Of a stretch of DNA of 64,000 bases, positions 26,038 to 34,706 are shown piece after piece. The notes below the pieces were generated by a model. The model had not been told where the DNA came from. It worked only from the letters and a program-made list of their open reading frames with translations, and searched no databases. Source of the stretch: Pseudodesulfovibrio hydrargyri (GTDB lineage Bacteria > Desulfobacterota > Desulfovibrionia > Desulfovibrionales > Desulfovibrionaceae); the NCBI RefSeq assembly GCF_001874525.1, contig NZ_LKAQ01000004.1, forward strand, positions 559,531 through 623,530. The letters are read 5' to 3'. Within the stretch, counting starts at the first letter, position 1. Each line of letters starts with the position of its first letter. The position numbers and the translations under genes are program-made.

Positions 26038-26460
26038 TCACGGGTCGATGCCTTTCTCCCGGTTCTGCCGGACCACCCGGGCCAGGACCGCGAAACCGGC
26101 CAGCAGCATCAGCGCGGCCAGCTCCCGGACCCACAGCGCCCAGACCGCGCCCCCGGCCACCAGCAGCGCGAACAGCAGCCGCGCCCACTTCACCCGGTTC
26201 CACGGCGCGGCCGACCAGTCCTTCTCCCACTCCACGCCCCGGCGCGCGAACCGAAACCACCGATTCTCCGGCGGCTCGTCCAGCCTCAATTCGAAAAAAC
26301 CGACCCCCAGCAGGATCAGCGAAGCGGCCAGCATCAGATAGCTGTGCGACAGCAGCGTCAGGCAAAACAGGACCAGGGCCGCGCAATGCAGGCTCCAGTT
26401 CCACGGCTGCCGGTGTCTCAACACCGCGAGCGCGAACAATGACGAAGGCGTGACGACCAT
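26038..26460 (-). CDS. Small membrane protein of unknown function
   Basis: A 140-residue protein with four hydrophobic stretches: two tightly spaced near residues 22-55 and two near 90-125. A charged loop between them holds two tryptophan/arginine patches. I recognise no family. I chose the ATG at 26460 because GGAGGGAGC lies directly before it; an ATG at 26484 is in frame but has no Shine-Dalgarno. It is divergent from the cinA-type gene. Confidence 0.7.
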   Translation of the reverse strand: MVVTPSSLFALAVLRHRQPWNWSLHCAALVLFCLTLLSHSYLMLAASLILLGVGFFELRLDEPPENRWFRFARRGVEWEKDWSAAPWNRVKWARLLFALLVAGGAVWALWVRELAALMLLAGFAVLARVVRQNREKGIDP

Positions 26461-26547
26461 GCTCCCTCCGGTCCGACCATACAAACGACTTCGCCGTCAT
26501 TGCAACCCATTACGGGTTTTTGTAGAACCTATGGACGGAGGAACAAC

Positions 26548-27033
26548 ATGGATACCTATCTCATCTCGCGGGCCGTGGCCGAAGTGGGCGAATGCCTGCG
26601 CGTCCAAAAACACTTCCTGGCAACCGCCGAATCCTGCACCGGCGGCCTGCTCGCCAGCACCCTGACCGACACCCCCGGCAGCTCCGAATGGTTCGCCGGG
26701 TCTGTGGTCGCCTACTCCAACGCGGTCAAGAACAAGCTCCTCGGCGTGCCCGACGAAACCCTGGAACAGCACGGCGCGGTCTCCGAACCGGTCGTCCTGG
26801 CCATGGCCCGGGGCGTGCTCGAAACCATCGGCGCGGACGTGTCCGTGGCCGTCTCCGGCATCGCCGGCCCCTCGGGCGGCACGCCCGAAAAACCGGTCGG
26901 CACCGTCTGGATCGCCTGGGCCTGGCCCGGCGGCTCCCGCGCCAAGCGGTACAATTTTCAGGGCACCCGGGACCAGGTGAAAAGCCAGACCGTCATGGCC
27001 GCCATCAACGGATTATTGGGCGTGACCAAGTAG
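26548..27033 (+). CDS. pncC: CinA C-terminal type nicotinamide-nucleotide amidase
   Basis: A 161-residue stand-alone CinA C-terminal domain (PncC), which hydrolyses nicotinamide mononucleotide to nicotinate mononucleotide in pyridine nucleotide salvage. The active-site region is AESCTGGLLASTLTDTPGSS near residue 27, with later GIAGPSGGTPEKPVGTVW. The ATG at 26548 follows GGAGGAACAAC. No N-terminal CinA (MoCF) domain is attached. A large terminator-like palindrome lies 225 bases downstream. Confidence 0.92.
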   Translation: MDTYLISRAVAEVGECLRVQKHFLATAESCTGGLLASTLTDTPGSSEWFAGSVVAYSNAVKNKLLGVPDETLEQHGAVSEPVVLAMARGVLETIGADVSVAVSGIAGPSGGTPEKPVGTVWIAWAWPGGSRAKRYNFQGTRDQVKSQTVMAAINGLLGVTK

Positions 27034-27092
27034 GGCGACCGTGGGAAGGCTTAGGGGATGCCTCCGGCGGCCCCTTCGGGGTGGCCAGGGCG

Positions 27093-27121
27093 CTGCCCTA
27101 TCGCTGCTGTCGACGGCTCTA
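27093..27121 (+). repeat. Family D repeat, partial copy
   Basis: CCCTATCGCTGCTGTCG followed by a four-base change and CTCTAAG, the same order as in 4350-4383 and (reversed) 42642-42675. The remaining parts of the repeat are missing. Confidence 0.55.
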
Positions 27122-27258
27122 AGACCGAGCAAGCTCGGCCTAAGACCCGACGCGTCCCCGCTTAAGGCCGAGGGCCTTAAGAATCCCGTAGCCTCGCTAC
27201 GCTCGGAGGTGCGGACGCGGAAGGCTGGCAAAAGAACGCCTTCCGCCGTGCCGGTTGG

Positions 27259-27334
27259 CGATTTCGGACAGAAAAACGGATGAACGGCGTGCTTCTTCGC
27301 GAGAAGGAGCACGCCGTTTTTCTATCCGAAATCG
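27259..27334 (+). terminator. 76-base near-perfect palindrome containing an intrinsic terminator
   Basis: The outer arms (27259-27279 and 27314-27334) pair with one mismatch in 21. The inner hairpin, CGGCGTGCTTCTTC-GCGA-GAAGGAGCACGCCG (27285-27316), is followed by T5, which is a standard plus-strand terminator, presumably for the cinA-type gene. The mirrored A5 on the left could also serve minus-strand transcripts. Confidence 0.75.
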
Positions 27335-27535
27335 CGGGTTGTTTTTGGGTGAAGGCGGTAAGCGATAAAACCACTTTTCTAGCCGACGTAGGATAACGCC
27401 GCCAAGTCGATTAGCCGTGATCCGCCATCTCGCCTGCGGCGTTGGGCAACCGTCCCGAACCATGCGGGACACCACCTGACCGCGCACACTCCACCCCTCA
27501 CGCGAAACAGACCGTTTCACGCGCTCGTACGCCTC

Positions 27536-27640
27536 TGCCGAAGGCACACAAAAAGTTTGGGAGAGTCTTAAGAACCTTTTTCCCAAAAGGTTCTTAAGCC
27601 GTCGGAGACGCCCGCCCGGCGAGGGCCCGCCGGAGGCATT
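27536..27640 (-). repeat. Palindromic intergenic repeat (family C), reversed
   Basis: A CACACAAAAAGTTTGGGAG border, then a perfect 14-base-pair stem (27567-27580 with 27585-27598, loop TCCC), then a border ending in CGCCGGAGGCATTCCCC. It lies immediately after the rnhA stop and may act as its terminator. Confidence 0.65.
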
Positions 27641-27643
27641 CCC

Positions 27644-28129
27644 CTACTCCATGCCCTCGTCCACGAGCAGGTCGCGCCCGGAGGCCGCGCCCCGGGCCAG
27701 GTCGTCGACGCGTTCGTTGAGCAGGTGCCCGGCGTGCCCCTTGACCCAGTGGAAGGAAACGTCGTGCTCCTCGATCAGCGGCATGAGGCGGCGCCAGAGG
27801 TCCTGGTTCTTGACCGGTTTCTTGGCCGCTGTTTTCCAGCCGTTGCGCTGCCAGTTCTTGAGCCAGCGCTGGGTGATGGCCTGCTGGACGTATTTGGAGT
27901 CGGTCCAGAGATCCACGGTGCAGGGCCGGGTCAGGGCGGACAGGCCGACGATGACGGCGAGCAGCTCCATGCGGTTGTTGGTGGTCCGCTTGTAGCCCTG
28001 GGCGAGTTCCTTGTAGTTGTCGGCGGACTCGCCCTTGTATTCGCCGAAGATGAGGACCGCGCCGTAGCCGCCCGGGCCGGGGTTGCCGAGGCAGGAACCG
28101 TCCGTATACATGGTCACGCGATCACTCAC
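27644..28129 (-). CDS. rnhA: Ribonuclease HI
   Basis: A 161-residue RNase HI that cuts RNA in RNA-DNA hybrids. The active-site acids are visible: D10 in [18 protein letters not shown]55 in NNRMELLAV, the DLWTDSKYV aspartate near 75 and the NERVDDLAR aspartate near 140. It starts at a GTG at 28129 with AAGGAG seven bases upstream; the family N-terminus begins just after. It lies two bases after the stop of the upstream membrane-anchored protein gene, so the two are co-transcribed. Confidence 0.95.
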   Translation of the reverse strand: MSDRVTMYTDGSCLGNPGPGGYGAVLIFGEYKGESADNYKELAQGYKRTTNNRMELLAVIVGLSALTRPCTVDLWTDSKYVQQAITQRWLKNWQRNGWKTAAKKPVKNQDLWRRLMPLIEEHDVSFHWVKGHAGHLLNERVDDLARGAASGRDLLVDEGME

Positions 28130-28131
28130 GC

Positions 28132-28638
28132 TTATTCTCCTTGGTTCAATGAATCGAGTTTCTTGAGGATTTCCACCAGGACCTCCTGGACGGCCAGGGG
28201 CCAGTCGCCGTCCTTGAAGGCCGGGAGCAGGAAGGTGGTCTTGAGGGAATCGATGAATTCCGGGCCGAGCGCGGAGCGCATGAGCGGCGGGAAGCGCAGC
28301 TCGGCCGCGTCGATGGCCGGAGCCAGGCCGATGTACAGGGTCTTGTCGTCCAGTTCCGGGACCACGAAGTCGCCGCCGTAGATCTGGATCTTGCAGTTGA
28401 GCCCCCATTTTTCGCGCAGGGCCTGGGTGAAGGAGACGATCATCTTCTTCTGGTCCTGAGTCAGGGTGCCGGTCTCGTCGTACACGGCGCTCTTCTGGTT
28501 AAGGACCTGGACCACGTGCTCGTTGTTCTTCATGAACGCCCAGATGACGGCGGCGAAGACCAGGAGGAGCGCCAGGGAACGGATGACCTTTTCCCTGGGC
28601 GTGGAACCGTGCACTCGGGGGATGTTGATGCGGCGCAT
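28132..28638 (-). CDS. Membrane-anchored protein, possibly TPM-domain-like
   Basis: A 168-residue protein with one membrane segment near residues 20-38 and an exported or cytoplasmic domain of about 125 residues. The order of elements ([17 protein letters not shown], then [10 protein letters not shown]) is faintly like the TPM domain, but I am not sure of this. It shares a transcript with rnhA. The function is unknown. Confidence 0.7.
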   Translation of the reverse strand: MRRINIPRVHGSTPREKVIRSLALLLVFAAVIWAFMKNNEHVVQVLNQKSAVYDETGTLTQDQKKMIVSFTQALREKWGLNCKIQIYGGDFVVPELDDKTLYIGLAPAIDAAELRFPPLMRSALGPEFIDSLKTTFLLPAFKDGDWPLAVQEVLVEILKKLDSLNQGE

Positions 28639-28736
28639 TTCCGCTTTCTATCGTGCTGAGGGATTTCAGGCAAGGGCGAAGGAGGCTTGCCTCTTTTCCC
28701 CAAGGCCGTCGAGCCAGCTTCGAGTGCAAGGCGCAA

Positions 28737-28787
28737 AAACGGTTCCAGGCCGAAGCGTACCCGGCGTACGGAGGGTTTGAACCGTTT
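28737..28787 (+). repeat. Hairpin-in-hairpin, possible distant family B element
   Basis: AAACGGTTC (28737-28745) pairs with GAACCGTTT (28779-28787). Inside is CGTAC-CCGGC-GTACG (28756-28770) followed by GAGGG. The plan recalls family B (variable outer stem, CGTAC/GTACG inner stem, GAGG on the 3' side), but the internal loop sizes differ. Confidence 0.45.
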
Positions 28788-28821
28788 GCGGCAACGCGGC
28801 AATCGGGCCTGTATCGGCGGC

Positions 28822-30051
28822 CTAGCCCTCGCCGCGCAGGGCCTGGATGGGGTCCAGGGAGGCGGCCTGGCGGGCGGGCTTGAGGCCGAAGACCAGCCCC
28901 ACGGCCTGGGACCCGGCCAGGGCCATGAAGAACGCCTTCCAGGAGAACTGGATGGTCAGGATGTCGAGGCGCGACAGGAACTGGCCCAGCCCCAGGCCGA
29001 GGAACAGGCCGAGCACCCCGCCGAGCATGGTCAGGGCGCAGGCCTCGACCAGGAACTGGAGCATGATGGCCGAATTGCGCGCGCCCATGGCCTTTTTCAG
29101 GCCGATCTCCTCGGCCCGCTCCGAGACCGAGATGGAGAACAGGTTGGCCAGCACGAATCCGCCCACGAGCACGGCGATGCCCGCGGTCACGCCCAGGAAG
29201 ACGGTCAGACCGCCCTTGAAGAACGCCAGGAACTTGAGGATCTCATCGGCGGTGACGATGGAGAAGTCGTCGTCCTCCTCGGGCGCGAGGTGGTGCAGGT
29301 GCCGGAGCAGGGAGCGCAGGTTCTCGGTGTGCGCGGGCATGTAGTCCGGCTCCACGAACTTGACGCGCAGGGCGCGGAAGTATTTGCGATCCATGTTGTA
29401 GCGCTGGACCAGGGTGGACAGGGGAATGATGATCCGGTTGTCCACGTCGCCGCCCCCGCCCGAGGTCACGCCCCGGTAGGAGAGCTTGCCCACCACCTGG
29501 AACGGGATGCCCGAGATGTACAGGACCCGGCCCACGGGCGACTCGCCGCCGAACAGTTCGCGGGACGGTGTTTCGCCCAGCAGGGCGACCTTGGCCCCGA
29601 TGCGCTCGTCCTCGGCCGACAGGTCGCGTCCCTCGCTGAGCGGCCAGTTCCAGGCCTTGGAATAGCCCTCGGTGGTGCCCACGATGACCACGTCGTGGTA
29701 AGTGCGGTTGCCCGCCCGGACCGTCTGTCCGTACTTGGCCCGCATGGGCAGCACCTGGTACGCGCCGGGCAGGGAATCCTGGATGCGCGCGGCGTCCTCG
29801 CGGCTGAGCGTCAGGGTGCGCATGCCCACGGCCCGTTTCTGGAAGTTGCCGCCGAAGACCAGGGCCGCGTCCGGCCCGAACATGTCGACCATGTCCACGG
29901 CCATGCGGTTGGCCCCGTCCACGGCCGTGATGATCAGGGTCAGGGAGGCGATGCCGAAGGCCACGCCCAGGACCACGAAGATGGAACGCAGCTTGAAGGC
30001 CCAGACGGCCTCCAACCCCATGCCCGCCACCCGGGATACGGTCCGTATCAT
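28822..30051 (-). CDS. MacB-type ABC transporter permease
   Basis: A 409-residue FtsX/MacB-like permease. One membrane segment near residues 20-42 is followed by a large periplasmic MacB_PCD domain (about 45-280) and three C-terminal membrane segments (near 290-310, 340-365 and 375-395). It ends in LKPARQAASLDPIQALRGEG, typical of the family. It has no ATPase domain of its own. The matching ATPase and adaptor genes are at 32341-34130, separated from it by a chemoreceptor gene on the other strand. I infer that they still form one exporter. Confidence 0.88.
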   Translation of the reverse strand: MIRTVSRVAGMGLEAVWAFKLRSIFVVLGVAFGIASLTLIITAVDGANRMAVDMVDMFGPDAALVFGGNFQKRAVGMRTLTLSREDAARIQDSLPGAYQVLPMRAKYGQTVRAGNRTYHDVVIVGTTEGYSKAWNWPLSEGRDLSAEDERIGAKVALLGETPSRELFGGESPVGRVLYISGIPFQVVGKLSYRGVTSGGGGDVDNRIIIPLSTLVQRYNMDRKYFRALRVKFVEPDYMPAHTENLRSLLRHLHHLAPEEDDDFSIVTADEILKFLAFFKGGLTVFLGVTAGIAVLVGGFVLANLFSISVSERAEEIGLKKAMGARNSAIMLQFLVEACALTMLGGVLGLFLGLGLGQFLSRLDILTIQFSWKAFFMALAGSQAVGLVFGLKPARQAASLDPIQALRGEG

Positions 30052-30356
30052 GCGCCCGCCGGCCCGGCTCCGGGAAGCGGCCGGCTGCCGCGCTCCGCGA
30101 GGGGGGAATATTTCGATCCGTCTGTCTGTTCGATCATGCCGATACCCCGGCGGCCGCCCTTTTTGTTTGTCCGCGCCGCCTGGGGCCACCCTAGCACAGG
30201 AGCCGGGCGGTGCGCCACGCCGGATTGCGTTCCGCCCTGGGCACTTTGTCCGCCAAGTTCCACTATTACGAATACTGTTATTTATAATGGAATGTTTTTG
30301 AGCCCATGCGATAGTGGCAAGTGTCAACGTTCACTCAGCCAAACAGAGAGACCACT
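30052..30356. other. 305-base divergent region between permease and chemoreceptor
   Basis: The right half (about 30255-30300) is AT-rich and contains TATAAT at 30283-30288, a possible -10 for the chemoreceptor gene. The -35 (TTCCAC at 30258, 19 bases away) is poor. No gene is seen. Confidence 0.4.
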
Positions 30357-32267
30357 ATGAAAATACCCAGACTCAGACTCACAGGCCAGTTGCTGCTTCC
30401 CATCCTCGGCGTCGTCATCCTCGGCATCGCCCTGCTCCAGGGATTCAGCTTTGTGGAATCCTCCGAAATCCTGGAGGCGGAAATCATCTCCTCGACCACC
30501 AGGGACCGCGACGCGGCGGTCAGGGCCATGGACCTGTGGCTGACCTCCCAAACCGACGAGCTGGACCTGTGGAGCAAGGAGCCCATGTTCGCCCGGGCCC
30601 TGGAAGGGGACGGGGCGGCGCACAAAGAGGTCGTCGCCTTCGCCCTCAACGTCAAGAAGGGCTATCCTGAACTGGAAAGCCTGGGCATCGCCGACGCCAA
30701 GGGCGCCATTGTCGCCGGTTCGGAGTCCGCGGAAGGCAAACAGATCGGCAACATGGCGGGCCAGGGCTATTTCCAGGCCTCCATGCGCGGCGAGACCTTT
30801 ATCGGTTCGCCGGTCAAATCCGAGCGCACCGGCCTGCCGGTGATGACGATCTCCGCTCCGATCCGGGACGCCTCCGGCAAGGTGCTCGGCGTACTGCTCA
30901 AGGTCATCAAGTTCGACGTCATCTACAAAGAGATACTGGCCCCGATCAAGATCGGTTCGAGCGGCTACGCCTTCATCACGGACCGCAACGGGACGGTCAT
31001 CGGCCACGCCAACCCGGACCGGGTGTTCAAGGGAAACATCTCCACCATCAAATTCAGCGAGCAAATTCTGACCAACAAGATCGGGACCCATAAGTATTAC
31101 TACCCCGTGCAGAAGGAGTGGAAGGCCATGGCCTACGGCTATGTGGAGCGCGCGGGCTGGCACATCCTGGTCACCGCCCCGCTGAGCGAGCTGCTGTCCC
31201 CCCTGGGCAGCATGCGCAATTTCTCCATCGTCGGCTCCCTGGTCACCATCCTGGCCGTGGCCCTGGTGATCTTCTGGGTGGTCAGGAAGATCGTGACGGC
31301 CATGCGGGATGCGGTCACGATATCCTCGGCCATAGCCGGCGGCTCCCTGGACGTGGACGTGCCCGAACGGTTCCTCGGCAAGGAGGATGAGATCGGCGAA
31401 CTGGCCAGGGCGCTCCAGGGGATGGTCGACAACCTCATGCGGACGATCTCGTCCATCCGGGGGGCCACGGAAGAGATCGCCGCGGGCAGCGAGGAACTGG
31501 CGTCCTCGTCCCAGGCCGTGTCGGACGGGGCCACCACCCAGGCCGCCAGCGTGGAGGAGGTCTCCTCGAGCATGGAGCAGATGACCGCCTCCATCAGCCG
31601 CAACGCGGAGAACGCCGACCAGACCCGGACCATAGCCCGGCAGGCGGCCCAGGACGCGGCCACCGGCGGCGAGGCCGTGAGCCAGACCGTGTCGGCCATG
31701 CGCGAGATCGCGGACAAGATATCGATCATCGAGGAAATCGCGCGGCAGACCAACCTGCTGGCCCTGAACGCGGCCATCGAGGCGGCCCGTGCCGGGGAGC
31801 ACGGCAAGGGGTTCGCCGTGGTCGCGGCCGAGGTCCGCAAGCTGGCCGAACGCAGCGGCCTGGCCGCGGCCGAGATCAGCGAGCTGTCGGCCAACAGTGT
31901 GCAGGTGGCGGAAAAGGCGGGCGGCCTGCTCGAAAAGATCCTGCCCGACATCAACCACACCGCCGAACTGGTCCAGGAGATCGCGGCCGCGAGCAACGAG
32001 CAGAACGCGGGCGCGGCGCAGATCAACGACGCCATCCAGCAGCTGGACGGGATCATCCAGACCAACGCCTCGGCCTCGGAGGAGATCGCCGGGACCAGCG
32101 AGGAGTTGGCCGGGCAGTCCGAGTCCCTGCGCCAGGCTGTCGGATTCTTCAGGTTGCGCGAGGACGCGGTCTTCGCCCGGCATAACTCCGTGACGACCGC
32201 TGCCCGGGCGCCACACCCCGCCCTGCCCGCCGACGGTGGCGGGGAGGACGACTTCGAACGGTTCTAA
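30357..32267 (+). CDS. Methyl-accepting chemotaxis protein with a Cache sensor
   Basis: A 636-residue chemoreceptor. The first membrane segment ([18 protein letters not shown]) is followed by a periplasmic Cache-type domain (about 40-275), a second segment (about 288-308) and HAMP (about 310-365). The signalling domain has the conserved hairpin [20 protein letters not shown] near residue 465. GAGAG precedes the ATG at 30357. It sits in reverse orientation inside what looks like a MacAB-type operon. The ligand is unknown. Confidence 0.94.
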   Translation: MKIPRLRLTGQLLLPILGVVILGIALLQGFSFVESSEILEAEIISSTTRDRDAAVRAMDLWLTSQTDELDLWSKEPMFARALEGDGAAHKEVVAFALNVKKGYPELESLGIADAKGAIVAGSESAEGKQIGNMAGQGYFQASMRGETFIGSPVKSERTGLPVMTISAPIRDASGKVLGVLLKVIKFDVIYKEILAPIKIGSSGYAFITDRNGTVIGHANPDRVFKGNISTIKFSEQILTNKIGTHKYYYPVQKEWKAMAYGYVERAGWHILVTAPLSELLSPLGSMRNFSIVGSLVTILAVALVIFWVVRKIVTAMRDAVTISSAIAGGSLDVDVPERFLGKEDEIGELARALQGMVDNLMRTISSIRGATEEIAAGSEELASSSQAVSDGATTQAASVEEVSSSMEQMTASISRNAENADQTRTIARQAAQDAATGGEAVSQTVSAMREIADKISIIEEIARQTNLLALNAAIEAARAGEHGKGFAVVAAEVRKLAERSGLAAAEISELSANSVQVAEKAGGLLEKILPDINHTAELVQEIAAASNEQNAGAAQINDAIQQLDGIIQTNASASEEIAGTSEELAGQSESLRQAVGFFRLREDAVFARHNSVTTAARAPHPALPADGGGEDDFERF

Positions 32268-32271
32268 AAGG

Positions 32272-32306
32272 AACGCCCCGCTCCGGCAGCCGGAGCGGGG
32301 CGTTTC
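32272..32306 (+). terminator. Terminator of the chemoreceptor gene
   Basis: AACGCCCCGCTCCGG, loop CAG, CCGGAGCGGGGCGTT and one more T: 15 paired bases starting four bases after the stop. The A/T ends of the stem would supply the T run. Confidence 0.85.
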
Positions 32307-32340
32307 CCTTCGCGCGGCCGACAGGCCGTGCAGTCTCTCC

Positions 32341-33042
32341 CTAGGCCTTCACATCCTCGGCGATGCGTCCGTCGTGCAGGCGGATGATCCGATCGGCCTC
32401 GCGGGCCACGTCCTCGTCGTGGGTGACCAGGACGATGGTCTGCCCGGCCCGGTGCACGTCGTGGAACAGTTTCATGATCTCGCCCGAGGTGTGTGAGTCG
32501 AGCTGGCCGGTGGGCTCGTCGGCCAGCAGGATCCGCGGGTCGTTGAGCAGGGCGCGGGCCATGGCCACGCGCTGCTGCTGGCCGCCGGACAGGCGCGAAG
32601 GCTTGAAGTGCATGCGGTCGGCCAGGCCGACGCGCTCCATGAGGTTCTCCGCGCGGGCGGTCAGTTCGGCGCGCGGCCTGCCGGAGTAGAGACCGGGCAG
32701 GATGACGTTTTCCAGGGCCGTGGCGTAGGAGATCAGATAGAAGGACTGGAACACGAAGCCCAGCGCGCGGTTGCGCAGATCGGACTGCTGGTCGTCGTCC
32801 AGGTTGGAGGCGTCGCGGCCGAGCAGGCTGTAGACGCCCGCGGTGGGCCGGTCGAGCAGGCCGATGATGTGCAACAGGGTGGACTTGCCCGATCCGGACG
32901 TGCCCTGCAGGGCGATGAACTCGCCCTGGGCCACGTCCAGGGTGATGCCCTTGAGGACCTTGATCCCGGGATCGGACTCGTCGCCCTTGCCCTGGAGAAA
33001 GGTCTTGGTGATGTCCTTGAGCGAGATGGCCGGCTGCGTCAT
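32341..33042 (-). CDS. MacB/LolD-type ABC ATPase
   Basis: A 233-residue ATPase with Walker A GTSGSGKST near residue 48, signature LSGGQQQRVAMARALL near 150, Walker B ILLADEPTGQLDS near 170 and an H-loop THDE near 205. This is the LolD/MacB group, which drives extrusion or mechanotransmission. Its start overlaps the stop of the upstream adaptor gene by one base (TGATG). The gene that would normally follow is the permease, now found beyond the chemoreceptor at 28822-30051. Confidence 0.92.
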   Translation of the reverse strand: MTQPAISLKDITKTFLQGKGDESDPGIKVLKGITLDVAQGEFIALQGTSGSGKSTLLHIIGLLDRPTAGVYSLLGRDASNLDDDQQSDLRNRALGFVFQSFYLISYATALENVILPGLYSGRPRAELTARAENLMERVGLADRMHFKPSRLSGGQQQRVAMARALLNDPRILLADEPTGQLDSHTSGEIMKLFHDVHRAGQTIVLVTHDEDVAREADRIIRLHDGRIAEDVKA

Positions 33043-34130
33043 CACAGCCCCTTCTTGCCGACCTTGGCCCCGGGCAGGACCAGTTGGGTGGCGACCACGT
33101 CGCCCTCGGACAACCCCTTGAGGACCTCGGAGCGCTCCAGGCCGGTCAGGCCGAGTTCGGGGGTGACCTCCTCGGGCTGCTTTTCCGGGTCGGTCACGCG
33201 GAAGCAGACCTGGCGGTCCCTGACCCACTTGAGCGCGTTGTTGGGCACGGTCAGCACGTCGTCCTTGGTCTGGACGACGATCTTACACTGGGTGGTCATC
33301 TCGGGGCGCAGGAAGTCGGCCTGCGCGAGGGTGACCTTCACCAGGGTACGGTAGTAGACGATGTTGTCGCGGATTTCCGGCTCTGGATAGATGCGGTCGA
33401 CCAGACCCTCGAAGACCTTGTCGCGGTAGGCGTCCACGGTGTAGCGCACGGGCAGGCCGGGCTTGACGCGTCCCACGTCGGTCTCGTCCACGTATATCCA
33501 CATCTCGAGCTTCTCGGGGTTGAGCACGGTGATCAGGTTGGACACGGACAGACCGGAGACGATAGTCTCGCCCTCCTGGGCGGCCACCTGGCTGACCACG
33601 CCGTCGATGGGCGAATAGATGCTGGTGTAGGAAAGCTGGACCCTGAGGGTGTCGAGAAAGGCCTTGGCCGCGGCCACGCTGAAGCGGGCCATCTCCGCGT
33701 CCTGGGTGGCCACGTCCAGGGAGTCCTGGGCCTCGAGCCGTTTCTGGACCAGGGTGCGCTTGCGGGGCAGGTTCTTCTCCATGTATTCGAGCTTGGCCTG
33801 GGCCAGGTCGAGGTTGGCCTTGGCCTCGGCTATGCGCGCCCTGAGCTCGCGGGCGTCGATCTTGGCGATCAGGTCGCCCTTCCTGACGTGATCGCCGACC
33901 TTGACCGGCACGGACTCGAGCACGCCGGTGGCCTGGGCCCCGATCTTGACCTGGGCCCCCACCTGGGCCTTGACGATGCCGGTGGCCTCCAGGACCTTGG
34001 ACACGCTGCCCCGCGTGACCTTCGCGGTCTTGAGGACCTTGATCCGGTCCCTGGACTGGCCCGCGGTGAAGTACCAGACGCCGCCCCCGGTCAGGAGCGC
34101 GGCGATGAGGATGAATATGAGCTTTTTCAT
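33042..34130 (-). CDS. MacA-like periplasmic adaptor (HlyD/RND type)
   Basis: A 362-residue membrane-fusion protein. It has an N-terminal anchor (LIFILIAALLTGGGVWYF), a barrel-sandwich lipoyl domain split around a helical hairpin (about 95-165), then beta-barrel parts. The LESVPVKVGDHVRKGDLIAKI and SPIDGVVSQVAAQEGETI halves are clear. With the neighbouring ATPase and the displaced permease it would make a MacAB-type exporter; no outer-membrane TolC gene is nearby. It overlaps the YkgJ-like gene by four bases. Confidence 0.9.
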   Translation of the reverse strand: MKKLIFILIAALLTGGGVWYFTAGQSRDRIKVLKTAKVTRGSVSKVLEATGIVKAQVGAQVKIGAQATGVLESVPVKVGDHVRKGDLIAKIDARELRARIAEAKANLDLAQAKLEYMEKNLPRKRTLVQKRLEAQDSLDVATQDAEMARFSVAAAKAFLDTLRVQLSYTSIYSPIDGVVSQVAAQEGETIVSGLSVSNLITVLNPEKLEMWIYVDETDVGRVKPGLPVRYTVDAYRDKVFEGLVDRIYPEPEIRDNIVYYRTLVKVTLAQADFLRPEMTTQCKIVVQTKDDVLTVPNNALKWVRDRQVCFRVTDPEKQPEEVTPELGLTGLERSEVLKGLSEGDVVATQLVLPGAKVGKKGL

Positions 34131-34543
34131 GTCTGCGTGTCTTTGTCCTGTTGGATTTCCCGCCGCAGGACGGCGGAGAAATCGGCGGGTTTGCGCGGCT
34201 TGCGGCCGAACAGCACGTCGCGGAAGGTCGCGGCCCTGAAGGCGTAGCCGCAGTCGTCCGGAAGACGGCCGCCCCTGTAATATAACGACTTGGACGGATA
34301 ATTTCTACATAAAGCGGGCCGGGTGTCGTGGGCGGTGCACAGATGGTCGTCCCCGAGCAGGGCGCAGTCGAAGAGCAGAAACCCCTGGTCGCCGCGCCCG
34401 GCCGGGCGGAAGCGGGCGAACTCCGGGGCCTCGGCCACCATCCTTTCGTACCGGGCCGCGCGGCGCAGCCAGCGCCCCCGGCCCAGCAGATTGATGGACC
34501 GGCAACAGCCGCCGCAGCGGTTGCACCGGCCGACCACCTCCAC
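34127..34543 (-). CDS. YkgJ-family cysteine-cluster protein
   Basis: A 138-residue protein with the YkgJ/UPF0153 cysteine pattern: CNRCGGCC at residues 7-14, then CALL, HLCTAHDTRPALCRNYP near 70-82 and PDDCGY near 97. The family is thought to bind Zn or Fe-S, but no activity is established. Translation starts at a GTG at 34543. Its stop overlaps the MacA-like start by four bases, so it heads the exporter transcript. Confidence 0.85.
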   Translation of the reverse strand: MEVVGRCNRCGGCCRSINLLGRGRWLRRAARYERMVAEAPEFARFRPAGRGDQGFLLFDCALLGDDHLCTAHDTRPALCRNYPSKSLYYRGGRLPDDCGYAFRAATFRDVLFGRKPRKPADFSAVLRREIQQDKDTQT

Positions 34544-34669
34544 CTCGCGGCGCAGGACGCGGGACCGCAGCCGCCGGAAGAGACCGGTCAGGAATCGATC
34601 CCGGCCATGCCTGCCGCCTCCGAATTATGCCCAATGCGGTCGCGTTCATGGTTTTTCCTCCGGCTTTTC

Positions 34670-34698
34670 TTGACCTGTCCCGGCAATATGCCTACTTC
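34670..34698 (+). promoter_or_regulatory. Promoter of hflKC, probably leaderless
   Basis: TTGACC (34670-34675), 17-base spacer, TACTTC (34693-34698), then eight bases to the hflK ATG. No Shine-Dalgarno lies before the start. Confidence 0.55.
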
Positions 34699-34706
34699 TG
34701 TTCATT

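Larger units (their letters stand above)
27034..27643. other. 610-base gap without a gene
   Basis: No reading frame here has coding character. It holds a family C border fragment at 27057-27075, a family D fragment at 27093-27121, several short inverted repeats at 27115-27205, the 76-base palindrome at 27259-27334 and a family C element at 27536-27640. It looks like an accumulation of intergenic repeats between the convergent cinA-type gene and rnhA. Confidence 0.65.

Noticed and set aside
27013..27586. Short open frames in the gap between the cinA-type gene and rnhA
   Set aside because: They follow repeats and palindromes, have mixed codon use and no start signals.
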